Source of the DNA: an uncultured Clostridium sp.
Lineage (GTDB): Bacteria > Bacillota > Clostridia > Peptostreptococcales > Peptostreptococcaceae
Direction of reading: 5' to 3'
Assembly (NCBI GenBank): GCA_937944945.1
Contig: CALEBD010000340.1
Span: 1 to 7,776, forward strand
DNA: 7,776 nt
The stretch's first letter is position 1, and every line of letters begins with the position of its first letter. Below the pieces are notes generated by a model that saw only the letters and a list, made by a program, of their open reading frames with translations, did no database searches and was not told the DNA's origin. Positions 1-5,939 of the stretch are shown here, piece after piece. Position numbers and translations under genes: made by a program.

Positions 1-2
1 AT

Positions 3-173
3 AAAATCATCGAAGAAGGTATTGCTTACTATAAATCAACTTTACCATTATATGGTGTAGAACAAGCTAAAGTAAGAACTAGACTGCATTTAAAGAAGAA
101 ATACAGCCTAAAAATGTCTCAAGCTAACTATGTATTTACTGTAATTTGTAAAGCACTTAACAGAGAACCATAA
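3..173 (+). CDS. C-terminal end of an unknown protein (5' end outside window)
   Basis: An open frame enters from the left edge (first full codon at base 3) and runs 56 codons to a TAA at 171-173. The visible end is lysine/arginine-rich and ends in ALNREP. A basic stretch, VRTRLHLKKKYSLKMS, could contact nucleic acid, but that is a guess. The stop overlaps the next ATG by one base (TAATG), the usual sign of translational coupling within one operon. I do not recognise the family. Codon use (AGA, TTA, AAA) matches the following gene, which supports it being real coding sequence. Confidence 0.75.
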   Translation, partial: KIIEEGIAYYKSTLPLYGVEQAKVRTRLHLKKKYSLKMSQANYVFTVICKALNREP

Positions 174-619
174 TGAGCGATTTTAAGAGACTTATTGAAG
201 CACTCAATGCTGAATTAGAGGAACCTTATAGGTTTACTTTAGACAAGATTATATCTTCTGCAAATTTTGATACTAAAGTATTAGGATATGCAGATAGTGT
301 ATTGGATGATTGGGCAAATATACCACCTAATTTAAAATCTAAGATAGTTACTAGTAACACTTGTCTAAGTATCAATAAGTGGATAAATAGAAGACTGTGG
401 ATGGATATTCTTAACAATCTATTAGAAGATAAAATATTAAGTCTTCAGACTAGATTAGTAAGAGTAAGGATTGCTATTAATATGTCATTGAAAATGGCAT
501 ATCCTCTCAATGAAGAAGAGAAAGAAGAATGGAGAGAACATATCTCAGATGTATTCTACAAAAGATGTCTAGCAGTAAATAATTATTATTGCAAAGAAAT
601 TATAAAACTTCCCTTCTGA
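173..619 (+). CDS. Hypothetical protein, 148 aa, predominantly helical
   Basis: The protein has no signal peptide or membrane segment and its family is not recognised. It looks mostly alpha-helical, with an acidic N-terminal helix (DFKRLIEALNAELEE), a central tryptophan-containing stretch (INKWINRRLWMDILNNLLED, about residues 67-86) and an acidic run NEEEKEEWREH near residue 115. The ATG overlaps the upstream stop as TAATG, so translation is probably coupled and the start is well placed. Arginine is encoded only by AGA or AGG, unlike the CGG-rich genes at 1654 and 5940. It is the last gene before a 12-bp hairpin that separates it from the sigma factor gene. A small phage accessory protein is the most that can be said. 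Confidence 0.8.
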   Translation: MSDFKRLIEALNAELEEPYRFTLDKIISSANFDTKVLGYADSVLDDWANIPPNLKSKIVTSNTCLSINKWINRRLWMDILNNLLEDKILSLQTRLVRVRIAINMSLKMAYPLNEEEKEEWREHISDVFYKRCLAVNNYYCKEIIKLPF

Positions 620-625
620 ATTTAA

Positions 626-655
626 GGATTGTAGTTATTGGGTTAACTACAATCC
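626..655 (+). terminator. Perfect 12-bp intergenic hairpin, loop TTGGGT
   Basis: Arms GGATTGTAGTTA (626-637) and TAACTACAATCC (644-655) pair perfectly around the 6-nt loop TTGGGT. It starts 7 nt after the stop of the upstream gene and ends 16 nt before the sigma factor ATG. The position suits a terminator or a processing or regulatory hairpin. There is no run of T after it (CTAAAATTT), so intrinsic termination would be weak. The TTGGGT loop echoes the TTGGGTT of the hairpins near 6810-7180. Confidence 0.6.
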
Positions 656-671
656 ACTAAAATTTAGCTAT

Positions 672-1217
672 ATGACACAAGAAATAATAGATCTAGTGGA
701 GCAAGCTAAACAAGGTTCTCAAAAAGCATTTAGTAAGTTATACTATAAGTATAAAACTGATATTTGGTACACTATTATGGGTGTAGTTAAGAATACAGAC
801 GTTGCTGATGATTTAACATCAGTAGTATTTACTAAAGCTTATGAGAAATTATCTATGTATACTCAACATATTTCATTTAATATGTGGTTAAAAACTATTG
901 CTGTTAATGCATCAATAGACTATATACGTAGAAATAAAAAAGAGCAATTAAATAATTATGTTGATGAAGATGAAAATCCAATTCAATTATCTGCATTAGA
1001 GAGAAGTCCTGAAGAAGATTTGATTCTAAAGGAAAAGTTAGATATAGTCTTACAAGCTATACCTACTCTTAAGAGAAAGTATAGAGATTTAATTAATGCT
1101 CGTATAGATGGTTTATCTTATAAAGAGATAGCCAGTAAGCTTGCAATGAATGAATTAGCTGTAAAAGGTGATTTAAACAAAGCAAGACAAAAACTTAAAC
1201 AGAAAACAGATTATTAA
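672..1217 (+). CDS. ECF-type RNA polymerase sigma-70 factor
   Basis: This 181-aa protein has the two-domain plan and length of extracytoplasmic-function sigma factors. Sigma region 2 covers about residues 15-88, with DDLTSVVFTKAYEKL (46-60, core RNA polymerase contact) and FNMWLKTIAVNASIDYIRR (69-87, the -10 recognition/melting helix). Region 4 covers about 127-178, with LSYKEIASKLAMNELAVKGD as the -35-binding helix-turn-helix, then ARQKLK. Regions 1 and 3 are absent, as expected for ECF. By family it should bind host core polymerase and redirect it to special promoters. In a phage this would drive a temporal class of genes. The ATG follows the hairpin at 626-655, and its leader (TTTAGCTAT) has no SD. 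The gene for a small membrane protein follows after 17 bases. A chromosomal ECF factor is the alternative; the phage-like neighbours argue against it. Confidence 0.9.
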   Translation: MTQEIIDLVEQAKQGSQKAFSKLYYKYKTDIWYTIMGVVKNTDVADDLTSVVFTKAYEKLSMYTQHISFNMWLKTIAVNASIDYIRRNKKEQLNNYVDEDENPIQLSALERSPEEDLILKEKLDIVLQAIPTLKRKYRDLINARIDGLSYKEIASKLAMNELAVKGDLNKARQKLKQKTDY

Positions 1218-1234
1218 CAAATACTTTCAACAAT

Positions 1235-1585
1235 ATGACTAGTTTTTGTTTACTCCTTTTAGGAGCATTAGCATCTTTTATCATTTCTAGAATGTGTAAA
1301 AGTGCTAGTTTGTACGTATTCTTAGTATGCGTACTTTTACTAGGCTTTGTTGTAGGTACTGGAGTAAAAAAGGTAGTTGCAAATACCTCAGATACTCCTT
1401 CTCAAGAGTTAGTTGTTACTATGGCTCCTAATCCCACATCTCAAGGTTCTACTGCTTTTGTAGGGACAGTAGATAACCAATCTTATGAAATGGGTCAGGA
1501 AGACGGAGGTGAGACGTTAGTAACAACTGATAGAGAAGATATACCTACCATGCCTAACAATGCAGAGATAGAAGATGACAGTTGA
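1235..1585 (+). CDS. Small protein with two membrane helices and acidic tail
   Basis: The 116-aa product starts with two hydrophobic segments, about residues 3-18 (FCLLLLGALASFIIS) and 26-44 (LYVFLVCVLLLGFVVGT), joined by a short basic loop (RMCKS). KK follows the second helix. The remaining 70 residues are polar, low in order and rich in T, S, N and acid, ending NAEIEDDS. It lies 17 bases after the sigma factor gene and is probably co-transcribed with it. Two ideas fit: a holin-like or other envelope protein, or a membrane partner of the sigma factor. No recognisable anti-sigma domain is visible, so neither can be chosen. The leader (AACAAT) lacks an SD, like most genes here. A hairpin follows the stop. 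Confidence 0.7.
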   Translation: MTSFCLLLLGALASFIISRMCKSASLYVFLVCVLLLGFVVGTGVKKVVANTSDTPSQELVVTMAPNPTSQGSTAFVGTVDNQSYEMGQEDGGETLVTTDREDIPTMPNNAEIEDDS

Positions 1586-1586
1586 C

Positions 1587-1613
1587 TGCACTTAATTTCA
1601 TAATTTAAGTGTA
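1587..1613 (+). terminator. Intergenic hairpin after the membrane protein gene
   Basis: TGCACTTAA (1587-1595) pairs with TTAAGTGTA (1605-1613), with one G-T wobble, around the loop TTTCATAAT. It begins directly after the stop at 1585. The following sequence is AT-rich (TTAATTGTTAAG) without a clean T run, so it could be a weak terminator or an mRNA-stabilising hairpin before the gene at 1654. Confidence 0.45.
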
Positions 1614-1653
1614 TTAATTGTTAAGTTATTAATTTATTTAAAACATAATCAAT

Positions 1654-3369
1654 ATGGCAAAAAGAAATAAAGGTGGAAAGACTCCAAGTGCAAAAGCAGC
1701 AAGAAATTTAGAAGCTTTGAAAAAAGCTAAAGAAGCAGTAGAAGCTTCAGCTAAAGTAGAAACAACAAAAGTAGAAGATTCTAAACCAGAAGAAAAGAAG
1801 CCTGAAGAGAAACCAGCTGAACGAAAGAAAGGTGGTGTCTATCAGACTCCAATGGGTAAATCAGCATATGAAACTCATATGTTGTGCACAAAATCACCGT
1901 ATATGAGTCTACTTTCTCTTAAGATTGAGAAAGACAGTAAAGGCATTGAAAATATCAAAGCCGAGTGGAAGAACAATGAAACTAGTGAAACTACTAGTGT
2001 TCTCTTCCCAGTATCTAATGTAAAGGAGGGAGACGGAATTGACGTCAAACGGATTAAGGAAGGAATTAAGAATCCTATTCCTGCTGAAGTTCCTGAAACT
2101 AAGCCAGTTGAGGAGCCAAAGAAGGAAGATCCTAAATCTACACCTACTGAAAAGAAACCTAAACAGCAGAAGCCAAAGAAGGAAAAAATAGAAGAAGTAG
2201 AAGCTGAAGAAATTGACATCAGCAATGCTCCAACTATTAAACCAGCAGCAGCTCCTGCGCCTAATATCGTAACTCAAAACAGTGACAGAATTGATGCAAA
2301 TCACTCAGTAGATTTGATGAATGCAATTCTGAAACGCCGTGAAGAGATTAAAGACGATCGGGCAATGTATCAAGCAACAGGAAAACAGGCAGACCTTATG
2401 ATGTTTGTATTGATTCAGAAATGGAATGACCAATTCAAGAATGATGCAAAAGAACAAGGCTTTACTGTGAACGAAGAAATGTTTGCATATTTGAATGAAA
2501 CAGCTTCTTTGTTCCTCGGTGTTAATTTGCTTCCTAGCAAAACATCTGATGGACAGCTTGAGATTATCTTCAAAGATGCTGTCGCAAAGACAAATCCTGA
2601 AATGCAGAAAGCTTTAGAACAAGATGCTAAAGTTCCGCAAACTCAGGAAATGCCAAAACCCGAAGAATGTGTTACCGATGAACAGAAAGTAGCGGCAATG
2701 TGTACTATTATGAACATGCGGCACAAGCAGAAATCAGGAGGTATAGGTAAGAATGTAGCAAATATGATTGAATTTGCACGGGAAGCCTATAAGCTTGATA
2801 AAAATGCAGAACCAGCACAAGTATTAGCAACTGTATTGCTTAAGATGAAAGAAGCAGGACGGAATGCTACATTGCTTGAGGGTTGTGCAAATGCTATTTG
2901 GGGTAACCTAACAGGTAATTTGTCAGTTTTAGCATCTCATGCTTGGCTTAAAAATCAATTAACAACATACAACGATGCGCAAGTTGCTAATGTTGTGAAA
3001 GTATTCTTAGCTAAGAAGATTGCTGATGAAACTGCAAAAAACAATAACTACGAAGAAGAAGCAAAACGGTATTCTCAATTAATTAGTGGAACTAATGACG
3101 ATCTGATCAATCGTATTATTACTTCTGCTAATAACGAAGGTAAAGATGAAGACAAACTTGTATATCCAGAAATCAAGGGTCTGAATCTTAAAGGTAAACA
3201 CATTTCAGCAATAAAGACTGTAAACAATCTACGGATTGCTTATGGAGCAGAAATGAACGATAAGATGTTGAAACAAGTAATGCAGAAAGTATCTAGCTTG
3301 TACACATCAACCTCTTTGAATCCTCTTACTTTCTATATTGAGAAATCTGCGTATGCTACTAAAAAGTAA
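1654..3369 (+). CDS. Large two-part protein with Lys/Glu/Pro-rich linkers (putative abundant phage protein)
   Basis: The family of this 571-aa protein is not recognised. Residues 1-60 are low-complexity K/E/A/P (DSKPEEKKPEEKPAERKK). Residues 61-140 look like a small folded domain (GGVYQTPMGKSAYETHM, then alternating beta-like segments to VKRIKEGIKNPIP). Residues 141-210 form a second charged linker (EKKPKQQKPKKEKIEEVEAE, then APTIKPAAAPAP). From about 215 to the end it is a long alpha-helical domain. There is no signal peptide or membrane segment. Arginine codons are largely CGG, shared with the gene at 5940 and unlike the AGA-only genes upstream, which hints at a high-expression class. The ATG follows AACATAATCAAT, with no SD. 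The next gene starts 19 bases downstream. A virion-associated or scaffold-like role is a guess from linkers, size and codon use only. Confidence 0.85.
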   Translation: MAKRNKGGKTPSAKAARNLEALKKAKEAVEASAKVETTKVEDSKPEEKKPEEKPAERKKGGVYQTPMGKSAYETHMLCTKSPYMSLLSLKIEKDSKGIENIKAEWKNNETSETTSVLFPVSNVKEGDGIDVKRIKEGIKNPIPAEVPETKPVEEPKKEDPKSTPTEKKPKQQKPKKEKIEEVEAEEIDISNAPTIKPAAAPAPNIVTQNSDRIDANHSVDLMNAILKRREEIKDDRAMYQATGKQADLMMFVLIQKWNDQFKNDAKEQGFTVNEEMFAYLNETASLFLGVNLLPSKTSDGQLEIIFKDAVAKTNPEMQKALEQDAKVPQTQEMPKPEECVTDEQKVAAMCTIMNMRHKQKSGGIGKNVANMIEFAREAYKLDKNAEPAQVLATVLLKMKEAGRNATLLEGCANAIWGNLTGNLSVLASHAWLKNQLTTYNDAQVANVVKVFLAKKIADETAKNNNYEEEAKRYSQLISGTNDDLINRIITSANNEGKDEDKLVYPEIKGLNLKGKHISAIKTVNNLRIAYGAEMNDKMLKQVMQKVSSLYTSTSLNPLTFYIEKSAYATKK

Positions 3370-3388
3370 CAATTAACGCATTATCAAA

Positions 3389-3787
3389 ATGAGTAAAAAA
3401 CCAACAGTTTTATTTACGCTAGCAATGCTAGCTTTCGGTGGATATGTAGGATTTGTAACTAACTATACAAACACTGCCACCGCACATGAGTATGTGATTC
3501 CGAAGTTCACAGATGTACCTCGGGCAAAAGACTTTAATATTGATATTAATTTGAACGATAACGCTATAAAATTAAATGGACAAAGCAACCCAGAACAAAA
3601 TATCAATGTTGAAATCAAAAAGAAAGACAGTATTATCTATCTAACTTCTGTTGTAGAGAAGGAAGTACCTAAATACATTAAGGTAAGAGAACTGCCATCA
3701 GTTAAAGAGAATAAAACCACTTGTACGGATATTCTCCAAAGACTGAAACAACAACAATCAGAGAAGATGAATCTGAGTCGCAACTAG
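3389..3787 (+). CDS. Small exported or membrane-anchored protein, 132 aa
   Basis: The N-terminus has basic MSKK, then a hydrophobic segment at about residues 6-23 (TVLFTLAMLAFGGYVGFV), then TNYTNTATAHEY. ATA before H33 would suit signal peptidase I, so the protein is either secreted or held by an uncleaved anchor. There is no lipobox cysteine. The mature part (about 100 residues) is polar with beta-like stretches (IKLNGQ, NINVEIKKKDSIIYLTSVVEKEV) and a lysine/glutamine-rich C-terminal helix ending in LSRN. The family is not recognised; a periplasmic accessory or lysis-related protein is possible but unsupported. It follows the 571-aa gene after 19 bases and is probably in the same transcript. 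Its TAG stop is directly followed by the long gene-free structured region. Confidence 0.75.
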   Translation: MSKKPTVLFTLAMLAFGGYVGFVTNYTNTATAHEYVIPKFTDVPRAKDFNIDINLNDNAIKLNGQSNPEQNINVEIKKKDSIIYLTSVVEKEVPKYIKVRELPSVKENKTTCTDILQRLKQQQSEKMNLSRN

Positions 3788-4415
3788 AACAGCCAATGCG
3801 ATTATAGAGCTATAATGGTGTATATCCAGAGATATCTAAATCAAAGGATTAGAAAGTAAATGGTTAGATTGCTTTCTTAAAATTAAGATAGTACAGAATA
3901 TTAGTAGGAATAGAGTATGGCTACAACTATAGGCTATTACTGAAAGTATAATAACTTATTGTGTTTATATACTATCTATAAACTGAAGAAGCAATAAGAT
4001 AGAGGGAGAGCGTGTACAACCCTCTTGTTTTTGGTGAGAACCGACTGGAGACAGAAACAGAAGACGCAATTAGTAGAGAGCAGTCTACAAAATTAAACAG
4101 TACAAGGGGAACGAAATCCTCTTAAGTTACTCGCAGACTTATCATAGTTTGAATCAAGAAGGAGTAATAAACACGATGATGCCCAACAAATCGTAGTGTC
4201 CAAGACTACGTGCTGAACATTATCGAGCATATAACGCTCTAGGGTAGCTCCAAACTCCCCTTTATGGCATAGACCATATAAAAATGTCAGTATAGTATTC
4301 TATACTTATCTAAACAGTTATATTGTAACTTAATAAGTTTAGAGATAGTATATATGAAGGTACTTAATTATAATATTATAGCACTACTTATTGAAAAAAT
4401 ATTGATAGATTACCT

Positions 4416-4470
4416 GGATTAGGTGTAAAGCCTATGCACAATGTTATGTTAATCAGTACATAGCTAATCC
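4416..4470 (+). ncRNA. Perfect three-way junction within the giant RNA candidate
   Basis: GGATTAG (4416-4422) pairs with CTAATCC (4464-4470) and encloses two hairpins. GTGTA (4423-4427) pairs with TGCAC (4435-4439), with one T-G wobble, around AAGCCTA. TATGT (4445-4449) pairs with ACATA (4458-4462) around TAATCAGT. The first inner helix abuts the closing stem, allowing coaxial stacking. This is the clearest RNA fold in the main body. Confidence 0.6.
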
Positions 4471-5398
4471 TAAGCTTGTATTACTATACACTCCAGTATA
4501 GAGGGATAGAGTGACAAAGTGAGTAGTAGATTGTGTGCCTATTGGCTGAGTAGCAATGATCCAATATTAATAAATAAGGAATCCTGCAACGGACCTCTTT
4601 AGGAAATAAGGAGTATGTGAGTTCAAGTAATATTATAATAAACTCAGTTGTTATCTATCTGAGTATAAACCTAGAGTGCTTTGCAACAGGAATATAAAGA
4701 TAACTAGCGGATGAAGTGCGCAATAACACTATTTCAATACTAAGTGGAAGACATAAAGCTTAGAAGTACTAAATAATTTTATCCAGAAGCATAACTGGAG
4801 TTTTATCAAATTTGCACAAGGTGAGATACTCTATCCTTAAGAGTATATGTGAAAGTAAGCATCGCCCTACTCCTAGGTTGAAGAGAAGCAGACACATTAA
4901 GAGACGGACACGAAGCAGACCGGAGAAAAATCTGTGCATTGCACTAAGTAGTAGTCTTAACGGGAAGTGACAGAATGTAAATCTATTTAGGAAGTCTCTA
5001 TTTACGAGAGAATAAACATGTTTAACTTAACTAATGAGGAAGTTCAATGGTAGGTTTTAGGACGAGTAGTGATAAGAAGACGAAAGTAAATCCGAGCCAC
5101 CCTCGACTGTACAATATAATTGCTGACATTTGAAACATTTAAAGTATATTGCGCAACAATATATGTAAAGTGACGCTGATTCCTTACATTAAAGGATGAT
5201 AGGTGGAAATCCTAAAGTTATGTGCAGAATAAGAACAAAGTCGTAAGTACACGCAGCCTTAGAATAAACTATTAGGCTATAGAGTGGGTGTTTTGAAACA
5301 TAAACAGCTCAAAATAAAATTCGGTAGAAGTATTACCGATAGTGAAGTAACAGTTGTAGGTTATGAATCATATACAGTACTCCTTACTATAATAGGAA

Positions 5399-5431
5399 AA
5401 AGAGCACGTTATAGTTGCTGTTAGGCTCTTT
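5399..5431 (+). terminator. Hairpin AAAGAGC/GCTCTTT, possible 3' end of the main RNA
   Basis: AAAGAGC (5399-5405) pairs with GCTCTTT (5425-5431) around a 19-nt loop. The right arm ends in TTT followed by AAAC, so it is at best a weak intrinsic terminator. It falls just before the first 28-nt repeat, where the style of the sequence changes, so it may mark the end of the main structured RNA. Confidence 0.35.
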
Positions 5432-5442
5432 AAACAATCAGA

Positions 5443-5470
5443 AACTAGCATAGCATTCGATTTTCAGATA
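5443..5470 (+). repeat. 28-nt direct repeat, copy 1
   Basis: This 28-nt segment beginning AACTAGCATAGCATTC and ending TTTTCAGATA recurs without mismatch at 5544-5571, a period of 101 nt. The flanking bases differ, so the unit is exactly bounded. Part of it (TTTTCAGAT) appears a third time near 5729 within TTATAGTTTTTCAGATTAC. Confidence 0.9.
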
Positions 5471-5494
5471 ATTTCAGTTATAATGTTATTTGAT

Positions 5495-5542
5495 GGGTAT
5501 AAATCTCCTACCGTTGGAGTCCCGTTATACCTCTTTAGGTAT
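5495..5542 (+). ncRNA. Hairpin with two mutually exclusive folds between the repeats
   Basis: Fold A: GGTATAA (5496-5502) pairs with TTATACC (5525-5531), extended by a G-T pair at 5495/5532, and encloses CTCC (5505-5508)/GGAG (5516-5519) with a 7-nt loop. Fold B: ATACCT (5527-5532) pairs with AGGTAT (5537-5542) around CTTT. The strand 5527-5532 is used in both, so only one can form at a time. This layout is typical of RNA switches, but no known riboswitch is recognised. Confidence 0.5.
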
Positions 5543-5543
5543 T

Positions 5544-5571
5544 AACTAGCATAGCATTCGATTTTCAGATA
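5544..5571 (+). repeat. 28-nt direct repeat, copy 2
   Basis: An exact second copy of the repeat at 5443-5470. The pair flanks the switch-like hairpin at 5495-5542. It could be a duplication scar, a paired binding site, or two copies of an RNA motif. No inverted-repeat structure inside the unit suggests an insertion sequence end. Confidence 0.9.
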
Positions 5572-5616
5572 TCGAATTACATATCTTTTCATAGTTTAGT
5601 ATTAATAATTTTATGA

Positions 5617-5690
5617 AGAACGGCTGACTCATCTGTCTCATGAGTAAAGTCCTACGGGGAATGCCGAGTGAAGTAATAACATCACGTTCT
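5617..5690 (+). ncRNA. Compact 74-nt multibranched RNA element
   Basis: AGAAC (5617-5621) pairs with GTTCT (5686-5690). Inside, GGC (5622-5624) pairs with GCC (5663-5665) and holds two hairpins: ACTCAT (5627-5632)/ATGAGT (5640-5645) with a 7-nt loop, and TCC (5650-5652)/GGA (5658-5660) with loop TACGG. A further hairpin, GTGA (5668-5671)/TCAC (5682-5685), abuts the closing stem. Five helices nest without conflict. It resembles a small folded RNA domain; it is not a tRNA, as no anticodon or T arm fits. Confidence 0.5.
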
Positions 5691-5939
5691 AGTAGTAACA
5701 TTAATAATACAAAAGCTTATCTTATAGTTTTTCAGATTACTTATCAAATCTTAGCAGAATTTCGTTATAGAGTTTTACTGTTTGAATACAAGAAGTGGTT
5801 TTTAAGTTTTTAACAAACGAATAGATATTAGACACTATTCCACTTAGATAAAAGAACTCTATAGCTTACTTTTTAAATTAACTTAGTATTAACTTACTCT
5901 GTAGGTGGAATCAACCACGGAATCAAGAAAGGAGAGATT
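5691..5939 (+). promoter_or_regulatory. AT-rich structured leader of the gene at 5940
   Basis: The 5' part (5691-5763) is AT-rich without clear structure. Then GTTATAGAGTT (5764-5774) pairs with AACTCTATAGC (5855-5865), 11 pairs including one T-G. It encloses AAGTGG (5793-5798)/CCACTT (5840-5845), inside which AATAG (5820-5824)/CTATT (5835-5839) abuts it. A last small hairpin, GTGG (5905-5908)/CCAC (5915-5918), sits 12 nt before the GGAG of the SD. Such a leader could regulate translation or stabilise the mRNA. No promoter could be assigned. Confidence 0.5.
5928..5934 (+). promoter_or_regulatory. Strong Shine-Dalgarno AAAGGAG
   Basis: AAAGGAG lies 5 nt before the ATG at 5940. The other starts in the window have A/T-rich leaders without an SD, so this site is exceptional here. 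It both fixes the start and suggests strong translation. Confidence 0.8.

Larger units (their letters stand above)
3788..5440 (+). ncRNA. Candidate giant structured non-coding RNA (main body)
   Basis: No reading frame of useful length exists on either strand, and TAA, TAG and TGA are dense in all frames, so a recoded gene is unlikely. The + strand is full of helices. Examples: AGAAAGTAA 3851-3859 with TTGCTTTCT 3869-3877; AGAGGG 4001-4006 with 4020-4025; AAGGGGA 4104-4110 with TCCTCTT 4117-4123, nested in AGTCT 4082-4086/4135-4139; CGTAGT 4192-4197 with 4205-4210; AGTATAG 4289-4295 with 4300-4306; CTATAC 4484-4489 with 4496-4501; TGAGTT 4618-4623 with 4641-4646; ATACTCT 4826-4832 with 4840-4846; TATATTG 5145-5151 with 5157-5163; ATGTAA 5163-5168 with 5184-5189; TCGGTA 5321-5326 with 5334-5339. 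G-T wobbles, small loops and a purine-rich + strand favour a transcript co-oriented with the genes. Both ends are uncertain. I cannot assign it to GOLLD, ROOL, OLE, group II intron or rRNA by eye. Confidence 0.6.

Noticed and set aside
226..417. Antisense 63-codon frame opposite the gene at 173
   Set aside because: It lies fully inside a well-supported gene on the other strand and has no independent support; 6255-6461 is the same case.
1875..2304. Two antisense frames opposite the 571-aa gene
   Set aside because: They mirror the low-complexity Lys/Glu/Pro coding sequence, giving Phe/Leu/Ser-rich nonsense with no start-site support.
3788..5440. Fragmented rRNA (short resemblances such as AACGAAATCCTCTTAAGTTA and AAGTCGTAAGTACACGCAG)
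   Set aside because: None of the long universal 16S or 23S signatures is present, and the resemblances are short and out of order.
4001..5440. Group II or group I intron
   Set aside because: No convincing GUGYG start, domain V or P7 core was found, no intron-encoded protein is present, and the flanking genes are complete and not split.
5483..5545. 20-codon ORF (MLFDGYKSPTVGVPLYLFRY) between the 28-nt repeats
   Set aside because: It is very short, has no SD and overlaps the hairpin module, so RNA structure explains the sequence as well. It is not excluded as a micropeptide.
5617..5690. RNase P RNA, from GAGTAAAGTCC resembling the GAGGAAAGTCC core
   Set aside because: The matching ACAGA-type 3' core and the usual length are missing, and the local helices explain the segment differently.
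3788..5939. Gene in an alternative genetic code (TAG or TGA recoded)
   Set aside because: TAA is also frequent in all frames, and the neighbouring genes end normally with TAA, TAG and TGA.
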